DNA of 64,000 nt from the NCBI GenBank assembly GCA_963827595.1, contig CAWHBT010000001.1:248001-312000 (forward strand), given 5' to 3'. Below, piece by piece: positions 63,779 to 64,000 of this stretch (position 1 is the stretch's first letter; the number at the start of each line of letters is the position of its first letter). Origin of the DNA: DATEDA01 sp963827595. GTDB taxonomy: Bacteria; Pseudomonadota; Gammaproteobacteria; Burkholderiales; SG8-39. A program made the translations under genes and the position numbers. The notes under the pieces are model-generated. The model had not been told where the DNA came from, did no database searches, and was given only the letters and a program-made list of their open reading frames with translations.

Positions 63779-64000
63779 AGTTTCTATGCCTGATCTGCGC
63801 CGAGAAGGTGATGGAGCAGATGCCGGAGGCCGATGCGGAGCGGCACTTCGAGGACTACCGCGAGTTCACCGCCGCGATCAGGAAGAGCGGGCACTTCATC
63901 GGGTGCAACCGGCTCCTGCCGCCCCCGGCCGCAACCACGGTGCGGGTGCGGGAGGGCAAGGTCTCGACCACCGACGGGCCCTACGCCGAGACCAAGGAAC
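63775..64000 (+). CDS. DGPF/YCII-related domain protein (partial, runs off the window)
   Basis: First 75 codons of a YCII-fold protein: starts KFLCLICAEKVMEQMPEADAE, has ATTVRVREGKVSTTDGPYAETKE with the DGP(F/Y)AETKE motif that names the group. Its ATG overlaps the sigma-factor stop (ATGA). ECF42 sigma factors typically direct expression of such proteins; their molecular role is not established. Confidence 0.92.
   Translation, partial: MKFLCLICAEKVMEQMPEADAERHFEDYREFTAAIRKSGHFIGCNRLLPPPAATTVRVREGKVSTTDGPYAETKE

Overview
The window is about 64 kb of very GC-rich DNA (roughly 70% by eye), with dense genes and many ATGA, GTGA or TGATG start/stop overlaps. Gene content points to a soil- or groundwater-type betaproteobacterium, probably Burkholderiales-like: LIV/HAAT transporters, a MalQ-TreY fusion, a GlgE pathway with a TreS-Pep2 fusion, a hydantoinase/dipeptide operon, and an intergenic hairpin whose translation resembles the 'PGRPKGE' repeats I remember from that group. 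I see no rRNA, tRNA, CRISPR array, insertion sequence or prophage.

Layout. (1) 0-5.2 kb: a LIV-type permease with an unusual zinc-ribbon tail (+), an unknown gene, then a leftward operon of an acyl-CoA synthetase, livG and livF. (2) 5.4-31.4 kb: a glycogen/trehalose supercluster, glgX, treZ, malQ-treY, an (alpha/alpha)6 debranching-type hydrolase, glgB, glgE, treS-pep2, a mechanosensitive-channel-like membrane protein, glgP, glgA (leftward), glgC and a GH57 enzyme. It encodes both ways of making glycogen (GlgC/GlgA and maltose-1-phosphate/GlgE), the branching, debranching and phosphorolysis steps, and two routes from glucan to trehalose (TreY/TreZ and GlgE/Pep2/TreS). (3) 47.3-31.4 kb, all leftward: hyuA, hyuB, a VOC protein, a five-gene dipeptide-type ABC importer, diaminopropionate ammonia-lyase, an N-carbamoyl-D-amino-acid hydrolase, a D-aminoacylase, an N-carbamoyl-L-amino-acid hydrolase, a DUF1330 protein and an unknown. 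This looks like one import-and-degradation pathway for ureido, hydantoin or N-acyl amino acids ending in 2,3-diaminopropionate and other free amino acids. (4) 47.8-50.4 kb: a copper module (DUF2946-like protein, YcnI, CopC-CopD fusion). (5) 50.4-54.7 kb: a ferritin-like protein, glnS and two SDR-type oxidoreductases. (6) 59.8-54.7 kb leftward: dinB, an orphan molybdenum hydroxylase large subunit and a four-domain rhodanese. (7) 59.9-64 kb: an ArsR regulator with an apparently leaderless promoter, an AHSA1/SRPBCC protein, DUF1428, a DUF899 remnant, a VOC protein, MarR with a palindromic operator, and an ECF42-type sigma factor followed by its usual DGPF/YCII partner.

Caution: about twenty reading-frame breaks interrupt otherwise intact, conserved proteins, including the housekeeping gene glnS. 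Nearly all look like single-base insertions, which suggests uncorrected long-read assembly errors more than gene decay. Genes with such breaks are given as one feature spanning the whole gene, with the break positions stated.
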